The notes below the pieces were generated by a model, which worked only from the letters and a program-made list of their open reading frames with translations, was not told the origin of the DNA and searched no databases. Positions 45,161 through 54,714 of a stretch of 64,000 bases of DNA are shown here, one piece after another. This stretch comes from CAJXSD01 sp964633145. GTDB taxonomy: Bacteria; Pseudomonadota; Alphaproteobacteria; Rhodobacterales; Rhodobacteraceae. Every line of letters starts with the position of its first letter. The first letter of the stretch is position 1. A program made the translations under genes and the position numbers. The stretch lies in the NCBI GenBank assembly GCA_964633145.1, contig CAZWFE010000010.1, forward strand, positions 5,373 through 69,372, written 5' to 3'.

Positions 45161-46462
45161 TTAGCGATTTAATTTTTGCAAACGTGCCGTGACGGACAGA
45201 CCATGGGCCTGCAAGCTCTCAGATGTGGCCAGCGTTTCTGCCGCAGGGCCAATTGCACGCAGGGCGTCCGGTGTCATGCGCGCCAATGTCGTGCGTTTGA
45301 CAAAATCCATCACCGACAGGCCACTGGAAAACCGTGCCGAACGCGCAGTTGGCAAAACGTGGTTTGGTCCACCCACATAGTCGCCGATTGCCTCGGGCGT
45401 CCATGCGCCCAAAAATATAGCACCGGCATGGGTGATCTGTTGACTATAGGCCACAGGATCGGCCACGCATAATTCCAAATGTTCCGGCGCAATGCGATCG
45501 GACAGCTGTGCCGCAACGTCCAAGTCGGGCACAACGATCACCGCGCCATAATCACGCCAGCTGGGTCCAGCAATGTCGCGTCGTTCAAGTGTTTTCAAAT
45601 GATTGTCGACGGCCTGTGCCACTTGATTACCAAATTCAGCATCATCAGTAATCAAGATTGATTGCGCGCTTTCATCGTGTTCTGCCTGACTAAGCAGATC
45701 AAGTGCGATCCAATCGGGATCATTGTCACCATCTGCAATCACCAAGATTTCCGATGGCCCCGCAATCATATCAATGCCCACTTTGCCAAACACGCGCCGT
45801 TTTGCCGCCGCGACAAAGGCGTTGCCAGGGCCCGTAATTTTATCGACTGGTGAAATCGTTTCGGTACCATAGGCCAGTGCCGCAATGGCCTGCGCGCCGC
45901 CGATGCGGTACACTTCGTCAACGCCGGCCAATTTCGCAGCAAGCAGCACCAGCGGGTTACAAATACCATCGGGCGTCGGCACCGTAATGGCCAAACGCTG
46001 AACCCCCGCCACCTTGGCCGGAATGGCATTCATCAACACCGATGACGGATAGCTGGCCAATCCCCCAGGGACATACAGGCCCGCAGCCGAAACAGGGGTC
46101 CAGCGCCATCCCAATTCTGCGCCGGTTTCATCAGTCCAATAGGCATCGCTGGGCATTTGCCGTTCATGATAGGCGCGGATCCGATCCGCCGCCAATTCCA
46201 ATGCCGCGCGATCAGCATCCGATACCTTGGCAATTTCCGCATCAATTTCCGCTGGACCAAAGCGCAACTGATCCGCCGTAATATCCATACGATCGAATTT
46301 GGCGGTCAATTCCAAAACAGCGGCATCGCCACGGGCGCGAACATCGGCAATGATACCTGCAACAGTATCATCCACGTCGGGGCTGTCTTCGCGTTTGGCG
46401 GACAGCAATTGCTGAAACTGGGTTTCAAATTCAGGATCTTGTGCGTTTAGAAATACGGGCAT
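45161..46462 (-). CDS. hisD: Histidinol dehydrogenase
   Basis: Zinc enzyme (433 residues) carrying out the last two oxidations of histidine biosynthesis with NAD. Motifs: YVPGGLASYPSSVLMNAIPAKVAGV, IGGAQAIAALAYGTETI, ITGPGNAFVAAAKRRVFGKVGIDMIAGPSE, and GPNHVLPTARSARFSSGLSV with zinc ligands and catalytic residues. Length is standard. It is placed between DUF2948 and UPF0262 genes, away from other his genes, as is common in alphaproteobacteria. Confidence 0.97.
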   Translation of the reverse strand: MPVFLNAQDPEFETQFQQLLSAKREDSPDVDDTVAGIIADVRARGDAAVLELTAKFDRMDITADQLRFGPAEIDAEIAKVSDADRAALELAADRIRAYHERQMPSDAYWTDETGAELGWRWTPVSAAGLYVPGGLASYPSSVLMNAIPAKVAGVQRLAITVPTPDGICNPLVLLAAKLAGVDEVYRIGGAQAIAALAYGTETISPVDKITGPGNAFVAAAKRRVFGKVGIDMIAGPSEILVIADGDNDPDWIALDLLSQAEHDESAQSILITDDAEFGNQVAQAVDNHLKTLERRDIAGPSWRDYGAVIVVPDLDVAAQLSDRIAPEHLELCVADPVAYSQQITHAGAIFLGAWTPEAIGDYVGGPNHVLPTARSARFSSGLSVMDFVKRTTLARMTPDALRAIGPAAETLATSESLQAHGLSVTARLQKLNR

Positions 46463-46525
46463 GTCATATCGCTTTCGTTTGTGACCAAGCCATACAATTC
46501 ATGCCGCCCCACTACAAGTCTATGG

Positions 46526-47002
46526 TCACACTTTGTGTTGCGGCACGTTGCCCGAGGGCGCGACATAGGGACGTGTAACATCGCGCAACATTACATCCAG
46601 GGCATCCACGCTTGCCCGCACCGCCCCATCGCCTGCCAAGGTGATCACAACGTGACCAGCCCCGTCATCGGGACCATCAAAATCAAGCGATAGGACCGAC
46701 AACACCAAATCACGATCGCGCGGATCAATACCTTGTGAAGCAACAGCAGACACTTGGTTTATCACCAACAAGGACTGCACACGTTCCACAGGCCGGCGTT
46801 GGGATTTGGCTTGATCGACGTCTTCCCATCGGAAACGGTTGACCAACAGGGCCAATTTACGTTCCCGACGCAGCCATTTGATTTCTGTTGCAGGTAAAAC
46901 GGCATCTTGCGCAAGCGCAGAAATAATGCGCAGATCATCAGTATCAAACGCCCCTAGATTTACGGGACGTTCTGCACCATCGGAAAATTCGGCATCAGCC
47001 AT
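46526..47002 (-). CDS. DUF2948-family protein
   Basis: A 158-residue protein of the alphaproteobacterial DUF2948 family: LGAFDTDDLRIISALAQDAVLPATEIKWLRRERKLALLVNRFRWED at residues 15-60, and VVITLAGDGAVRASVDALDVMLRDVTRPYVAPSGN at the end. Function unknown. ATG 47002 overlaps the end of murA by 8 bases; the longer frame to 47095 is inside murA and unlikely. It is probably translated together with murA. Confidence 0.87.
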   Translation of the reverse strand: MADAEFSDGAERPVNLGAFDTDDLRIISALAQDAVLPATEIKWLRRERKLALLVNRFRWEDVDQAKSQRRPVERVQSLLVINQVSAVASQGIDPRDRDLVLSVLSLDFDGPDDGAGHVVITLAGDGAVRASVDALDVMLRDVTRPYVAPSGNVPQHKV

Positions 47003-48269
47003 TGCTGGACACCCGTTCGACATGTGCGCCAACGGCCGACAGTTTTTCGACCAGTTTTTCATAACCTCGATCAAGGTGATAAACACGGCTGACAACTGTT
47101 TCGCCCTGCGCGGCCAGTCCAGCCAAGATCAGCGAAACAGAGGCCCGCAAATCTGTCGCCATAACAGGTGCACCCTTTAATTGATCCACGCCAGTCACCG
47201 TGGCAGTCCCGCCATTCACGTCGATATCTGCCCCCATGCGCATCAATTCGGGCGCATGCATAAAGCGATTTTCAAAAATGGTTTCTTCTAGCTTACTGAC
47301 ACCCTGCGCCGTGCACATCAGCGCCATCATTTGTGCCTGTAAGTCGGTCGGAAAGCCTGGAAATACCTCGGTGCGCACGTCCACAGCATTGATATGATCA
47401 GCACGACGTTTGACCCGAATACCCGATTGCGTTTGCGTGACATCAACACCGGCGGCGTCCAATTTATCAACAAAGGACTGAATCAATTCGATCGAACCGC
47501 CAAGGCACTCGACTTCACCGCCGGCAATCGCTGGTGCCAGCATATAGGTTCCCAATTCGATGCGATCCACAACCACGGGATGGGTGGCGCCATTCAGACG
47601 ATCAACACCTTGGATCGTGATTTCTGATGTCCCTTCGCCCTCGATCTGCGCACCCATTTTGCGCAGGCAGTGAACCAGATCAACAATTTCAGGTTCGCGC
47701 GCTGCGTTTTTCAACACTGACGTCCCTTTGGCTAAGGTGGCAGCCATAACAAAGTTTTCGGTGGCCCCAACAGACGCAAAACGCATGTTATGCACCGCGC
47801 CTTTCAATCGGCTGCCCGCCACCTTGGCATGCAAATACCCATCGCGCAGCTCGATTTCGGCACCAAGCGATTCTAGGGCTGCGATATGCAAATCCATAGG
47901 ACGCGCGCCAATCGCACAGCCCCCCGGCAATGATACAATTGCCTGCCCTGCACGGGCCAACAACGGGCCCAGCACCAAATTAGACGCCCGCATTTTGCGC
48001 ACAATATCGTAATCAGCGGTCAGATTGTTCAAGTCATGCGATGACATGGCCAAAACCAAACCGTCATTAAGACTGCTGACTTCGGCTCCAAGCGACGCCA
48101 AAAGTGTCGACATTGTTTTGATATCGGACAGCCTAGGCGCGTTTGTTAACGTCAATGGCTCGTCACTTAGCAACGTGGCGGGCATGAGCGTCAAACAGGC
48201 ATTTTTGGCCCCTGCAATCGGAATTTGTCCGCTAAGTGGGCCATTGCCTTTGACTAAAATCGAATCCAT
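46995..48269 (-). CDS. murA: UDP-N-acetylglucosamine 1-carboxyvinyltransferase
   Basis: First committed enzyme of peptidoglycan synthesis (424 residues): transfers enolpyruvate from PEP to UDP-GlcNAc in the cytoplasm; target of fosfomycin. The active-site loop SLPGGCAIGARPMDLHIAAL (Cys near residue 118) retains the catalytic cysteine, and MRASNLVLGPLLAR and GFPTDLQAQMMAL are conserved. The ATG shares a base with the stop of a 53-codon upstream ORF. DUF2948 overlaps its 3' end. Confidence 0.98.
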   Translation of the reverse strand: MDSILVKGNGPLSGQIPIAGAKNACLTLMPATLLSDEPLTLTNAPRLSDIKTMSTLLASLGAEVSSLNDGLVLAMSSHDLNNLTADYDIVRKMRASNLVLGPLLARAGQAIVSLPGGCAIGARPMDLHIAALESLGAEIELRDGYLHAKVAGSRLKGAVHNMRFASVGATENFVMAATLAKGTSVLKNAAREPEIVDLVHCLRKMGAQIEGEGTSEITIQGVDRLNGATHPVVVDRIELGTYMLAPAIAGGEVECLGGSIELIQSFVDKLDAAGVDVTQTQSGIRVKRRADHINAVDVRTEVFPGFPTDLQAQMMALMCTAQGVSKLEETIFENRFMHAPELMRMGADIDVNGGTATVTGVDQLKGAPVMATDLRASVSLILAGLAAQGETVVSRVYHLDRGYEKLVEKLSAVGAHVERVSSNG

Positions 48270-48430
48270 TATTGTTCCTTCTTCGCCTCGCCACCCTGTA
48301 CAGCTGTATTTGCGCGCGCTTTGGCCTGTGCCTTGCGCTTGGCCATGTTTGCTTTCAACGCGGCTTTTAACCGGTCATCCCGGTTTTTTGCTGATTTTTC
48401 TGGGTTTATGTTTGATTTACTGCTTGTCAT
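48269..48430 (-). CDS. Small basic protein (53 aa) upstream of murA
   Basis: A 53-residue ORF, ATG 48430 to TAA 48269, whose stop shares one base with the murA start (TAATG). It is rich in Lys, Ala and Asn, with DDRLKAALKANMAKRKAQAK across the middle, predicted mostly helical and strongly basic. Similar short Lys/Ala/Arg-rich proteins precede murA in Rhodobacterales as I recall, but I cannot search. No domain is recognised. Tight coupling to murA and lack of a competing ORF favour a real gene. Confidence 0.65.
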   Translation of the reverse strand: MTSSKSNINPEKSAKNRDDRLKAALKANMAKRKAQAKARANTAVQGGEAKKEQ

Positions 48431-48516
48431 GGATCATCTTTACAATAATGCTTAAAAAGCGTCTAGATTAGTCTTGCACATTGGCGAAATTCCGTCTAAT
48501 CAGCGGCGCACAGAGT

Positions 48517-48591
<75 letters not shown>

Positions 48592-48659
48592 TTTTTCCGT
48601 CGTGAAAATTGCCGGAAATCCGCCATTTCGATATCTGTAAAAATACCTGTGGAAACGAA

Positions 48660-48691
48660 AAAACCACCGCCGATGGATCAGCGATGGTTTT
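48660..48691 (-). terminator. Rho-independent terminator of the fds operon
   Basis: On the minus strand AAAACCAtCGC (48691-48681) pairs with GCGgTGGTTTT (48670-48660) with one mismatch and a 10-base loop, followed by a run of six or more Ts and CG. It lies about 20 bases beyond the fdsD stop. Confidence 0.8.
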
Positions 48692-48710
48692 ACTTGCGTT
48701 TAGCACCATG

Positions 48711-48917
48711 TCACAGTTGTTTGGCGGCCTGCACCACAATGTCATCCAATTCCGCGCTGTTGTTTGCGGCAATGTAATCTTTCAACCGTTGGCGCATGCC
48801 AGGTTCCCAAAAATCGCGCAGATGTGCGGCGACTTTGTCCGACTGATCTGTGCCGGGTTGGGTTTTGAAAAACGTAGCAATTTGATTGGCCATGCGGACC
48901 ATTTTTTCGGGGGCCAT
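48711..48917 (-). CDS. fdsD: NAD-dependent formate dehydrogenase delta subunit
   Basis: A 68-residue FdsD protein with the typical MAPEKMVRMANQIATFFKTQ start and the HLRDFWEPGMRQRL motif. FdsD is a small subunit found with soluble molybdenum formate dehydrogenases of the FdsGBACD type; it seems to be needed for maturation or stability. It starts 1 base after the fdhD stop and closes the operon. Confidence 0.92.
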   Translation of the reverse strand: MAPEKMVRMANQIATFFKTQPGTDQSDKVAAHLRDFWEPGMRQRLKDYIAANNSAELDDIVVQAAKQL

Positions 48918-48918
48918 G

Positions 48919-49728
48919 TTAGCTGTTTCCTTCTAGTCGGTGTGGATGGGCAAAACACACGGTTCGCCCTGAACGCGTGATCGCGCACAATGTAATGTTT
49001 GCAGATTGCGCTAGATCCAGCGCATGTGACGTCGGGGTCGATACTGCGATGATCATGCCGCAGCCAGCAAGCGCGGTTTTTTGTACCATTTCAACCGAAA
49101 CCCGCGATGTTAACACAATGGCCCCAGTTGCCGGATCAACGCCTGACTGCCGCAAAGCGCCGATCAATTTATCCAGCGCATTATGGCGGCCCACATCTTC
49201 GCGCACGATGGTGATCCCATGATCGCGCGTCAAAAATCCAGCCGCATGCACACCATGCGTCACATCATGCAGGGGTTGTTGGCGTTGCAGTTCATCGCAG
49301 GCTGATACAATCTGATCCGCTGGGAAATGGGCTGTATCATCGCCCACCCGTGGCAAAGTCCGAACCGCCTGATCCAAACTGTCGATCCCGCACAAACCAC
49401 AGCCCACAGGTCCTGCCATCGCGCGACGGCGGGCCAAAAATGGCTGGGCGGTTTCGTCGGTCAACCAAAATTGCGCCTCGACCCCGTTTGGATGATCGAT
49501 GATGTCCAGCGACCGTATCTGGTCTGTGTCTGTCAAAATGCCTTCGGTCAGGGCAAATCCGATGGCAAAATCACGCAAATGTTGCGGGGTTGCCATCATC
49601 ACCGCGTGGGTGGTGCCATTAACAGATACGGCCACGGCCGTTTCGTTCGGCACATCATACGCAACGTCGGTTTGCCCATCAGATGTGATGGACAAACCCT
49701 GCGCCAAAATACTGGGCGCACGTTCCAT
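48919..49728 (-). CDS. fdhD: Formate dehydrogenase accessory sulfurtransferase FdhD (FdsC)
   Basis: A 269-residue chaperone that delivers sulfur to the molybdenum cofactor of formate dehydrogenase. The persulfide-carrying CxxC motif is GCGLCG (Cys110 and Cys113). REDVGRHNALDKLIGAL and ILTSRVSVEMVQKTALAGC are conserved family segments. It lies between fdsA and fdsD, 3 bases after fdsA. In Fds operons the same position is called fdsC. Confidence 0.94.
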   Translation of the reverse strand: MERAPSILAQGLSITSDGQTDVAYDVPNETAVAVSVNGTTHAVMMATPQHLRDFAIGFALTEGILTDTDQIRSLDIIDHPNGVEAQFWLTDETAQPFLARRRAMAGPVGCGLCGIDSLDQAVRTLPRVGDDTAHFPADQIVSACDELQRQQPLHDVTHGVHAAGFLTRDHGITIVREDVGRHNALDKLIGALRQSGVDPATGAIVLTSRVSVEMVQKTALAGCGMIIAVSTPTSHALDLAQSANITLCAITRSGRTVCFAHPHRLEGNS

Positions 49729-49731
49729 AAT

Positions 49732-52632
49732 TTATTCCGCCGCAGGCAAAATGCGGCGCGACTGTGCGGCTTGGGCGTTATATTGCTCTTGCCAATCAGT
49801 TGGACCGTTTGATGGGCTGACTTGCACGGCCGTCACCTTATATTCGGGACAGTTGGTCGCCCAATCCGAATAATCGGTGGTAATCACATTGGCCTGCGTA
49901 TCAGGGTGGTGGAATGTGGTGTACACAACCCCCGGCGCCACACGATCGGTGATTTTTGCACGCAGCGCGGTTTCACCCGACCGTGACGCCAATTTGATGA
50001 AATCACCATCATTGATGCCGCGGTTTTCGGCGTCATGGGGGTGAATTTCCAATACATCCTGATCATGCCAGACAACGTTATCGGTACGACGCGTTTGTGC
50101 ACCCACGTTATATTGCGACAAAATTCGACCTGTGGTCAGCAGCAATGGGAACCGCGGACCAGTGCGTTCATCGGTGGCCACATATTCGGTGACAATAAAC
50201 CGCCCCTTGCCGCGCACAAATCCATCGACGTGCATCAATGGCGTGCCATCGGGGGTGGCGTCATTACACGGCCACTGAACCGATCCCTTTTGCTCAAGCA
50301 GATCATAGGTGACATTGGCAAAAGATGGGGTGGTTTCTGCAATTTCGGCCATGATTTCGCTGGGGTGGGAATAATTCCATCCCGCGCCCATAGCATTGGC
50401 CAACATTTGGGTAATTTCCCAATCTGCATAGCCATTGCGCGGTGCCATCACGCGACGAACACGGTTGATCCGACGTTCGGCGTTGGTGAATGTGCCATCC
50501 TTTTCCAAGAATGTTGATCCGGGCAAGAACACATGCGCATAGTTTGCGGTTTCGTTCAGGAACAGATCGTGCACGATCACACATTCCATCGCAGCCAGAC
50601 CTGCAGCCACATGTTTGGTGTCAGGGTCAGATTGCAAGATGTCTTCGCCTTGGCAATACAGCGCCTTGAACGTGCCATCGACGGCGGCGTCCAACATGTT
50701 TGGAATGCGCAAACCGGGTTCTGGATCAATTTCAACGCCCCAAGCCTGTTCGAAAATATTACGAACCTCGGGCAATTTGACATGGCGGTAGCCGGGCAAT
50801 TCGTGGGGGAATGACCCCATATCACACGACCCCTGCACATTGTTTTGTCCGCGCAACGGGTTCACACCCACACCGCGACGACCAATGTTACCGGTCAACA
50901 TGGCGAGGTTGGCAATGCCCATAACGGTTGTGGACCCTTGGCTGTGTTCCGTCACGCCTAGGCCATAGTAAATCGCGCCATTGCCACCTGTTGCAAACAA
51001 ACGCGCCGCTGCGCGCAATTCTGCAGCTGGTACACCGGTCAACAATTCGGTGGCCTCTGGGCTGTGGCGATCTTGGGATACGAATTCTGCGTATTCTTGG
51101 AATTCGTTCCAATCACAGCGGGTTTGAATGAACTCTTGATCCATCAGCCCTTCGGTCACGATCGTATGCGCCAATGCTGTCACGACAGCCACGTTGGTGC
51201 CGGGCTGTAATTGCAGGTGATGCGATGCTGCAATATGCGCCGATTTCACCAAATCAATGCGACGTGGGTCGATCACGATCAATTTCGCGCCAGCGCGCAG
51301 ACGTTTTTTCAAACGCGATGCAAAGACGGGGTGGCCATCGGTTGGGTTTGCCCCAATGACGATGACAACATCCGTATGTTCCACGCTGTCGAAATCCTGT
51401 GTCCCTGCTGATGTGCCGAATGTTTGGCCCAAACCGTAACCGGTGGGCGAATGGCACACGCGGGCGCAGGTGTCGGTGTTGTTGTTTTTGAACACCGCGC
51501 GGGTCAGTTTTTGCACCAAGAACGTTTCTTCGTTCGTGCAGCGGCTGGATGTAATCACACCTGTTGATTTGCGACCGTATTTTTCGGTAATCCCGCGCAG
51601 TTTATTGGCGGTGAAGGACAGGGCTTCGTCCCATGACACTTCGCGCCATGGTTCGTCAATGCTGTCGCGGATCATCGGGTTCAAAATGCGGTCTTTGTGG
51701 TTGGCATACCCATAGGCAAAGCGCCCTTTGACGCAGGAATGGCCACGGTTCGCTTTGCCGTTTTTGAACGGCACCATGCGTACCAATTGATCGCCCTGCA
51801 TTTCTGCCTTGAACGAACAGCCCACGCCACAATAGGCACAGGTTGTCACCACGGATCGATCGGGCGTTCCCAATTCGATCACAGATTTTTCCTGCAACGT
51901 CGCCGTTGGGCAGGCCTGCACACAGGCACCACAGCTGACACAATCAGACGTCAGGAAATTATCCAGCGGACCACCAGAGGATACGCGGCTGTCAAAACCG
52001 CGACCTTCGATGGTTAGGGCAAAGGTGCCTTGCACCTCTTCGCAGGCGCGCACACACCGGTTACACACAATACATTTCGACGGATCATATGTAAAATATG
52101 GATTGCTATCGTCTTTGCATTGCCATTCTGGATTGGCTTCGCCAGATGTGTTGCGCACGGCGAAATGGTTGGCCAATTCACCGCCCTCGGGCGCTTGATA
52201 GCGCACATCGCGCAGGCCGACGGCCCCCGCCATATCCTGCAGTTCGCAATCGCCATTGGCTGAACAAGTCAAACAATCCAACGGGTGATCCGAGATATAA
52301 AGCTCCATCACGCCTTTGCGGATTTTGCGAATTTTTTGCGATTGGGTATGCACAACCATGCCAGGGGCAACGGGTGTTGTGCACGACGCAGGTGTGCCCC
52401 GACGCCCTTCGATTTCGACGACACACAACCGGCAGGATCCGAATGCCTCAAGGTTGTCAGATGCGCATAGCTTGGGCACCTGAATATCAGCCAAAGCAGC
52501 CGCACGCATGACCGAGGTACCCGCCGGAACAGTCACCTCAAAGCCATCAATTGTTAATGTAACCGGTTCACCATGGGCCGCGGGGGTCCCCAGATCACGA
52601 TCATCATCCCAAGGAATTATAAAATCTTTCAT
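49732..52632 (-). CDS. fdsA: NAD-dependent formate dehydrogenase alpha subunit (molybdenum catalytic subunit)
   Basis: Catalytic subunit (966 residues) oxidising formate to CO2. An N-terminal [2Fe-2S] domain (CASDNLEAFGSCRLC, about 56-70) is followed by DHPLDCLTCSANGDCELQ, two [4Fe-4S] ferredoxin motifs (CIVCNRCVRACEEV and CVSCGACVQACPTA), another cluster motif (CAYCGVGCSF near 265), and the bis-MGD domain. The active-site ligand is cysteine in CARVCHSPTG, not selenocysteine. It overlaps fdsB by 4 bases. With FdsB and FdsG it passes electrons to NAD in the cytoplasm. Confidence 0.97.
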   Translation of the reverse strand: MKDFIIPWDDDRDLGTPAAHGEPVTLTIDGFEVTVPAGTSVMRAAALADIQVPKLCASDNLEAFGSCRLCVVEIEGRRGTPASCTTPVAPGMVVHTQSQKIRKIRKGVMELYISDHPLDCLTCSANGDCELQDMAGAVGLRDVRYQAPEGGELANHFAVRNTSGEANPEWQCKDDSNPYFTYDPSKCIVCNRCVRACEEVQGTFALTIEGRGFDSRVSSGGPLDNFLTSDCVSCGACVQACPTATLQEKSVIELGTPDRSVVTTCAYCGVGCSFKAEMQGDQLVRMVPFKNGKANRGHSCVKGRFAYGYANHKDRILNPMIRDSIDEPWREVSWDEALSFTANKLRGITEKYGRKSTGVITSSRCTNEETFLVQKLTRAVFKNNNTDTCARVCHSPTGYGLGQTFGTSAGTQDFDSVEHTDVVIVIGANPTDGHPVFASRLKKRLRAGAKLIVIDPRRIDLVKSAHIAASHHLQLQPGTNVAVVTALAHTIVTEGLMDQEFIQTRCDWNEFQEYAEFVSQDRHSPEATELLTGVPAAELRAAARLFATGGNGAIYYGLGVTEHSQGSTTVMGIANLAMLTGNIGRRGVGVNPLRGQNNVQGSCDMGSFPHELPGYRHVKLPEVRNIFEQAWGVEIDPEPGLRIPNMLDAAVDGTFKALYCQGEDILQSDPDTKHVAAGLAAMECVIVHDLFLNETANYAHVFLPGSTFLEKDGTFTNAERRINRVRRVMAPRNGYADWEITQMLANAMGAGWNYSHPSEIMAEIAETTPSFANVTYDLLEQKGSVQWPCNDATPDGTPLMHVDGFVRGKGRFIVTEYVATDERTGPRFPLLLTTGRILSQYNVGAQTRRTDNVVWHDQDVLEIHPHDAENRGINDGDFIKLASRSGETALRAKITDRVAPGVVYTTFHHPDTQANVITTDYSDWATNCPEYKVTAVQVSPSNGPTDWQEQYNAQAAQSRRILPAAE

Positions 52633-54146
52633 TCTGCGGCCTCTTTATGGGTAGCAAAGTCATCAGGGAAATGGGTCAGCGCGGACATGACTGGGAATGG
52701 TGTAAACCCACCCAAGGCGCAAAGTGACCCATCTTTCATTGTTTCACATAGATCTGTCAGCAATTCGGTGGCAGTGCTGTCACCTTGCGCAATGCGGTCG
52801 ATGGTTTCGACACCGCGTACCGCACCAATCCGACATGGCGTACATTTCCCGCAGCTTTCAACCGCGCAGAATTCCATCGCAAAGCGGGCCATTTTCAGCA
52901 TGTCTGCGCTGTCATCGAACACAACCATGCCCGCGTGACCGATCAAGCCGCCGTTTTGGTCAAACTCTTCATAGCCCATGGGCGTGTCAAATTTTGACAC
53001 AGGCATATAGGCACCCAAGGGTCCGCCCACCTGCACCGCCTTGACCGGACGACCTGATGCTGTGCCGCCTGCGATGTCGTTCACAACCTCGCCCAATGTG
53101 GTGCCAAAGGCCGTTTCAAACAGGCCACCGTGTTTGACATTGCCAGCAATCTGCAATGTCACAGTACCGCGTGAACGACCAACACCAAAGCTGGCGTAAT
53201 GGTCGGCACCCTTTTCAAAAATGACGGGAACCGAGGCCAGCGAAATCACGTTGTTAACCACCGTTGGTCGGCCCAAGAACCCCTCAAGCGCGGGCAGCGG
53301 CGGTTTGGCGCGCACGATGCCGCGCTTACCTTCTAGGGAATTGAGCAGCGACGTTTCTTCGCCGCACACATAGGCACCAGCGCCCACGCGAATTTCCATA
53401 TCGAAATCACGATCCGACCCCAAAATACCGCGACCCAACACGCCCGCCTGACGGGCGGCGTCAACCGCAGCGCGCATGACGCGGATGGCCACGGGATATT
53501 CCGACCGCAAATACACATAACCACGGGTGGCCCCGACGCCCACGCCAGCAATGGCCATCCCTTCGATCAGGGACAGGGGGTCGCCCTCCATAATCATGCG
53601 GTCGGCGAATGTACCGCTGTCGCCTTCGTCGGCATTACAAACGATGTATTTCTGATCTGCTTGCGCCTCGGACACGGTTTTCCATTTGATGCCTGTTGGA
53701 AACCCTGCGCCGCCACGCCCGCGCAGACCAGATTTTGTGACCTCATCCACGATTTCGGATTGGGTCATCCCCAATGCGCGGCGCAGACCAGTCAAGCCGC
53801 CATGCGCCTGATAATCATCAACATCCAACGGATCGACAATTCCACAACGCGCAAAGGTCAGTCGTGTTTGACGCGCCATAAACGGAATATCTGCAACGGC
53901 CCCTAGGCTGGACAATTTACCATCCAACAAATCGCCCGCTTGGTCGGGGGACACAGGGCCATAGCCGATGCGGCCCTGATCTGTCTCGACCTCAACCAGC
54001 GGTTCCAACCAGACCATACCGTGCGATCCATTGCGGATGATTGTGACATCAATCCCACGCGCAGCGGCCTGATCCGCAATGTTTTGTGCCAGGTCATCCG
54101 CGCCCAGGGCCACGGCGACACTGTCTAGAGGGACATAAATCTTCAT
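52629..54146 (-). CDS. fdsB: NAD-dependent formate dehydrogenase beta subunit (NuoF-like)
   Basis: A 505-residue diaphorase subunit with FMN, NAD and a [4Fe-4S] cluster, homologous to NuoF. After an N-terminal thioredoxin-like part come GLRGRGGAGFPTGIKW (NAD/FMN loop, near residue 150), GAGAYVCGEETSLLNSLEG, and the cluster motif ESCGKCTPCRIG near residue 430. It transfers electrons from formate to NAD. It overlaps fdsG and fdsA by 4 bases each. Confidence 0.96.
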   Translation of the reverse strand: MKIYVPLDSVAVALGADDLAQNIADQAAARGIDVTIIRNGSHGMVWLEPLVEVETDQGRIGYGPVSPDQAGDLLDGKLSSLGAVADIPFMARQTRLTFARCGIVDPLDVDDYQAHGGLTGLRRALGMTQSEIVDEVTKSGLRGRGGAGFPTGIKWKTVSEAQADQKYIVCNADEGDSGTFADRMIMEGDPLSLIEGMAIAGVGVGATRGYVYLRSEYPVAIRVMRAAVDAARQAGVLGRGILGSDRDFDMEIRVGAGAYVCGEETSLLNSLEGKRGIVRAKPPLPALEGFLGRPTVVNNVISLASVPVIFEKGADHYASFGVGRSRGTVTLQIAGNVKHGGLFETAFGTTLGEVVNDIAGGTASGRPVKAVQVGGPLGAYMPVSKFDTPMGYEEFDQNGGLIGHAGMVVFDDSADMLKMARFAMEFCAVESCGKCTPCRIGAVRGVETIDRIAQGDSTATELLTDLCETMKDGSLCALGGFTPFPVMSALTHFPDDFATHKEAAE

Positions 54147-54613
54147 GCGCCTGCCCCTTTCAGGATATCGTCCATTTTCGTACCATCCACACGGGCCACC
54201 ACACGGTCATCAACCATCACAGCCGGACCACAGGCGCACAGCCCCAAACAATAGACAGGTTCAATCGTGACATTGCCGTTTTGGGTTGTTTGATGCCAAT
54301 CCAGCCCCAGTTTTTTCAACGTCGATTCGGCAAGTGCATCCGCACCGACCGATTGACAGGCCTCGGCGCGACAGATTTTGACCACATGTTTGCCCGCTGG
54401 ATTGTCCCTGAAATCATGGTAAAAACTGATCACGCCATGCACTTCGGCTTTGGTGATGTTCAACGCATCGGCAATCAATTCGCGCGCACGCGCTGGAATG
54501 TGGCCAAAGGCATGTTGTAGTGCGTGCAAAATGGGCAGCATTGGCCCTTCTAGTGTTAGATGCTGGTCAATAATGTGACGCAAATCATCATCTGTATAAG
54601 TAATTTCAGTCAT
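54143..54613 (-). CDS. fdsG: NAD-dependent formate dehydrogenase gamma subunit (NuoE-like)
   Basis: A 156-residue [2Fe-2S] subunit homologous to NuoE. LPILHALQHAFGHIPARARELIA is the usual helical part, and the cluster cysteines lie in ICRAEACQSVGADAL and YCLGLCACGPAVMVDD. AAAGGCC precedes the ATG. It is the first gene of the fdsG-fdsB-fdsA-fdhD-fdsD operon. A perfect palindrome and direct repeats are located 48-92 bases upstream. Confidence 0.95.
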   Translation of the reverse strand: MTEITYTDDDLRHIIDQHLTLEGPMLPILHALQHAFGHIPARARELIADALNITKAEVHGVISFYHDFRDNPAGKHVVKICRAEACQSVGADALAESTLKKLGLDWHQTTQNGNVTIEPVYCLGLCACGPAVMVDDRVVARVDGTKMDDILKGAGA

Positions 54614-54660
54614 GACAGGCCTTTTCGCGGTTTGTCATGTCATGCGCAGTTTTATACGTT

Positions 54661-54705
54661 ATTTCAATATCGAAATATCGTTATTTGATAGAAAGTTTCT
54701 ATCAA
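54661..54705. promoter_or_regulatory. Palindrome and direct repeats upstream of fdsG, candidate operator
   Basis: A perfect inverted repeat TTGATAGAAA (54685-54694), one base, TTTCTATCAA (54696-54705) lies 72-92 bases before fdsG. Between it and the gene, AATATCG occurs twice (54666-54672, 54674-54680) and ATTTC/GAAAT form a further dyad. The A+T-rich block fits a LysR-type or similar regulator site; fds operons are often controlled by formate-linked LysR proteins. No such regulator gene is in the window. Confidence 0.5.
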
Positions 54706-54714
54706 TACAAATAC

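Noticed and set aside
49732..52632. Possible selenocysteine formate dehydrogenase
   Set aside because: The active-site codon gives cysteine (CARVCHSPTG) and there is no in-frame TGA, so no selenocysteine insertion is needed.
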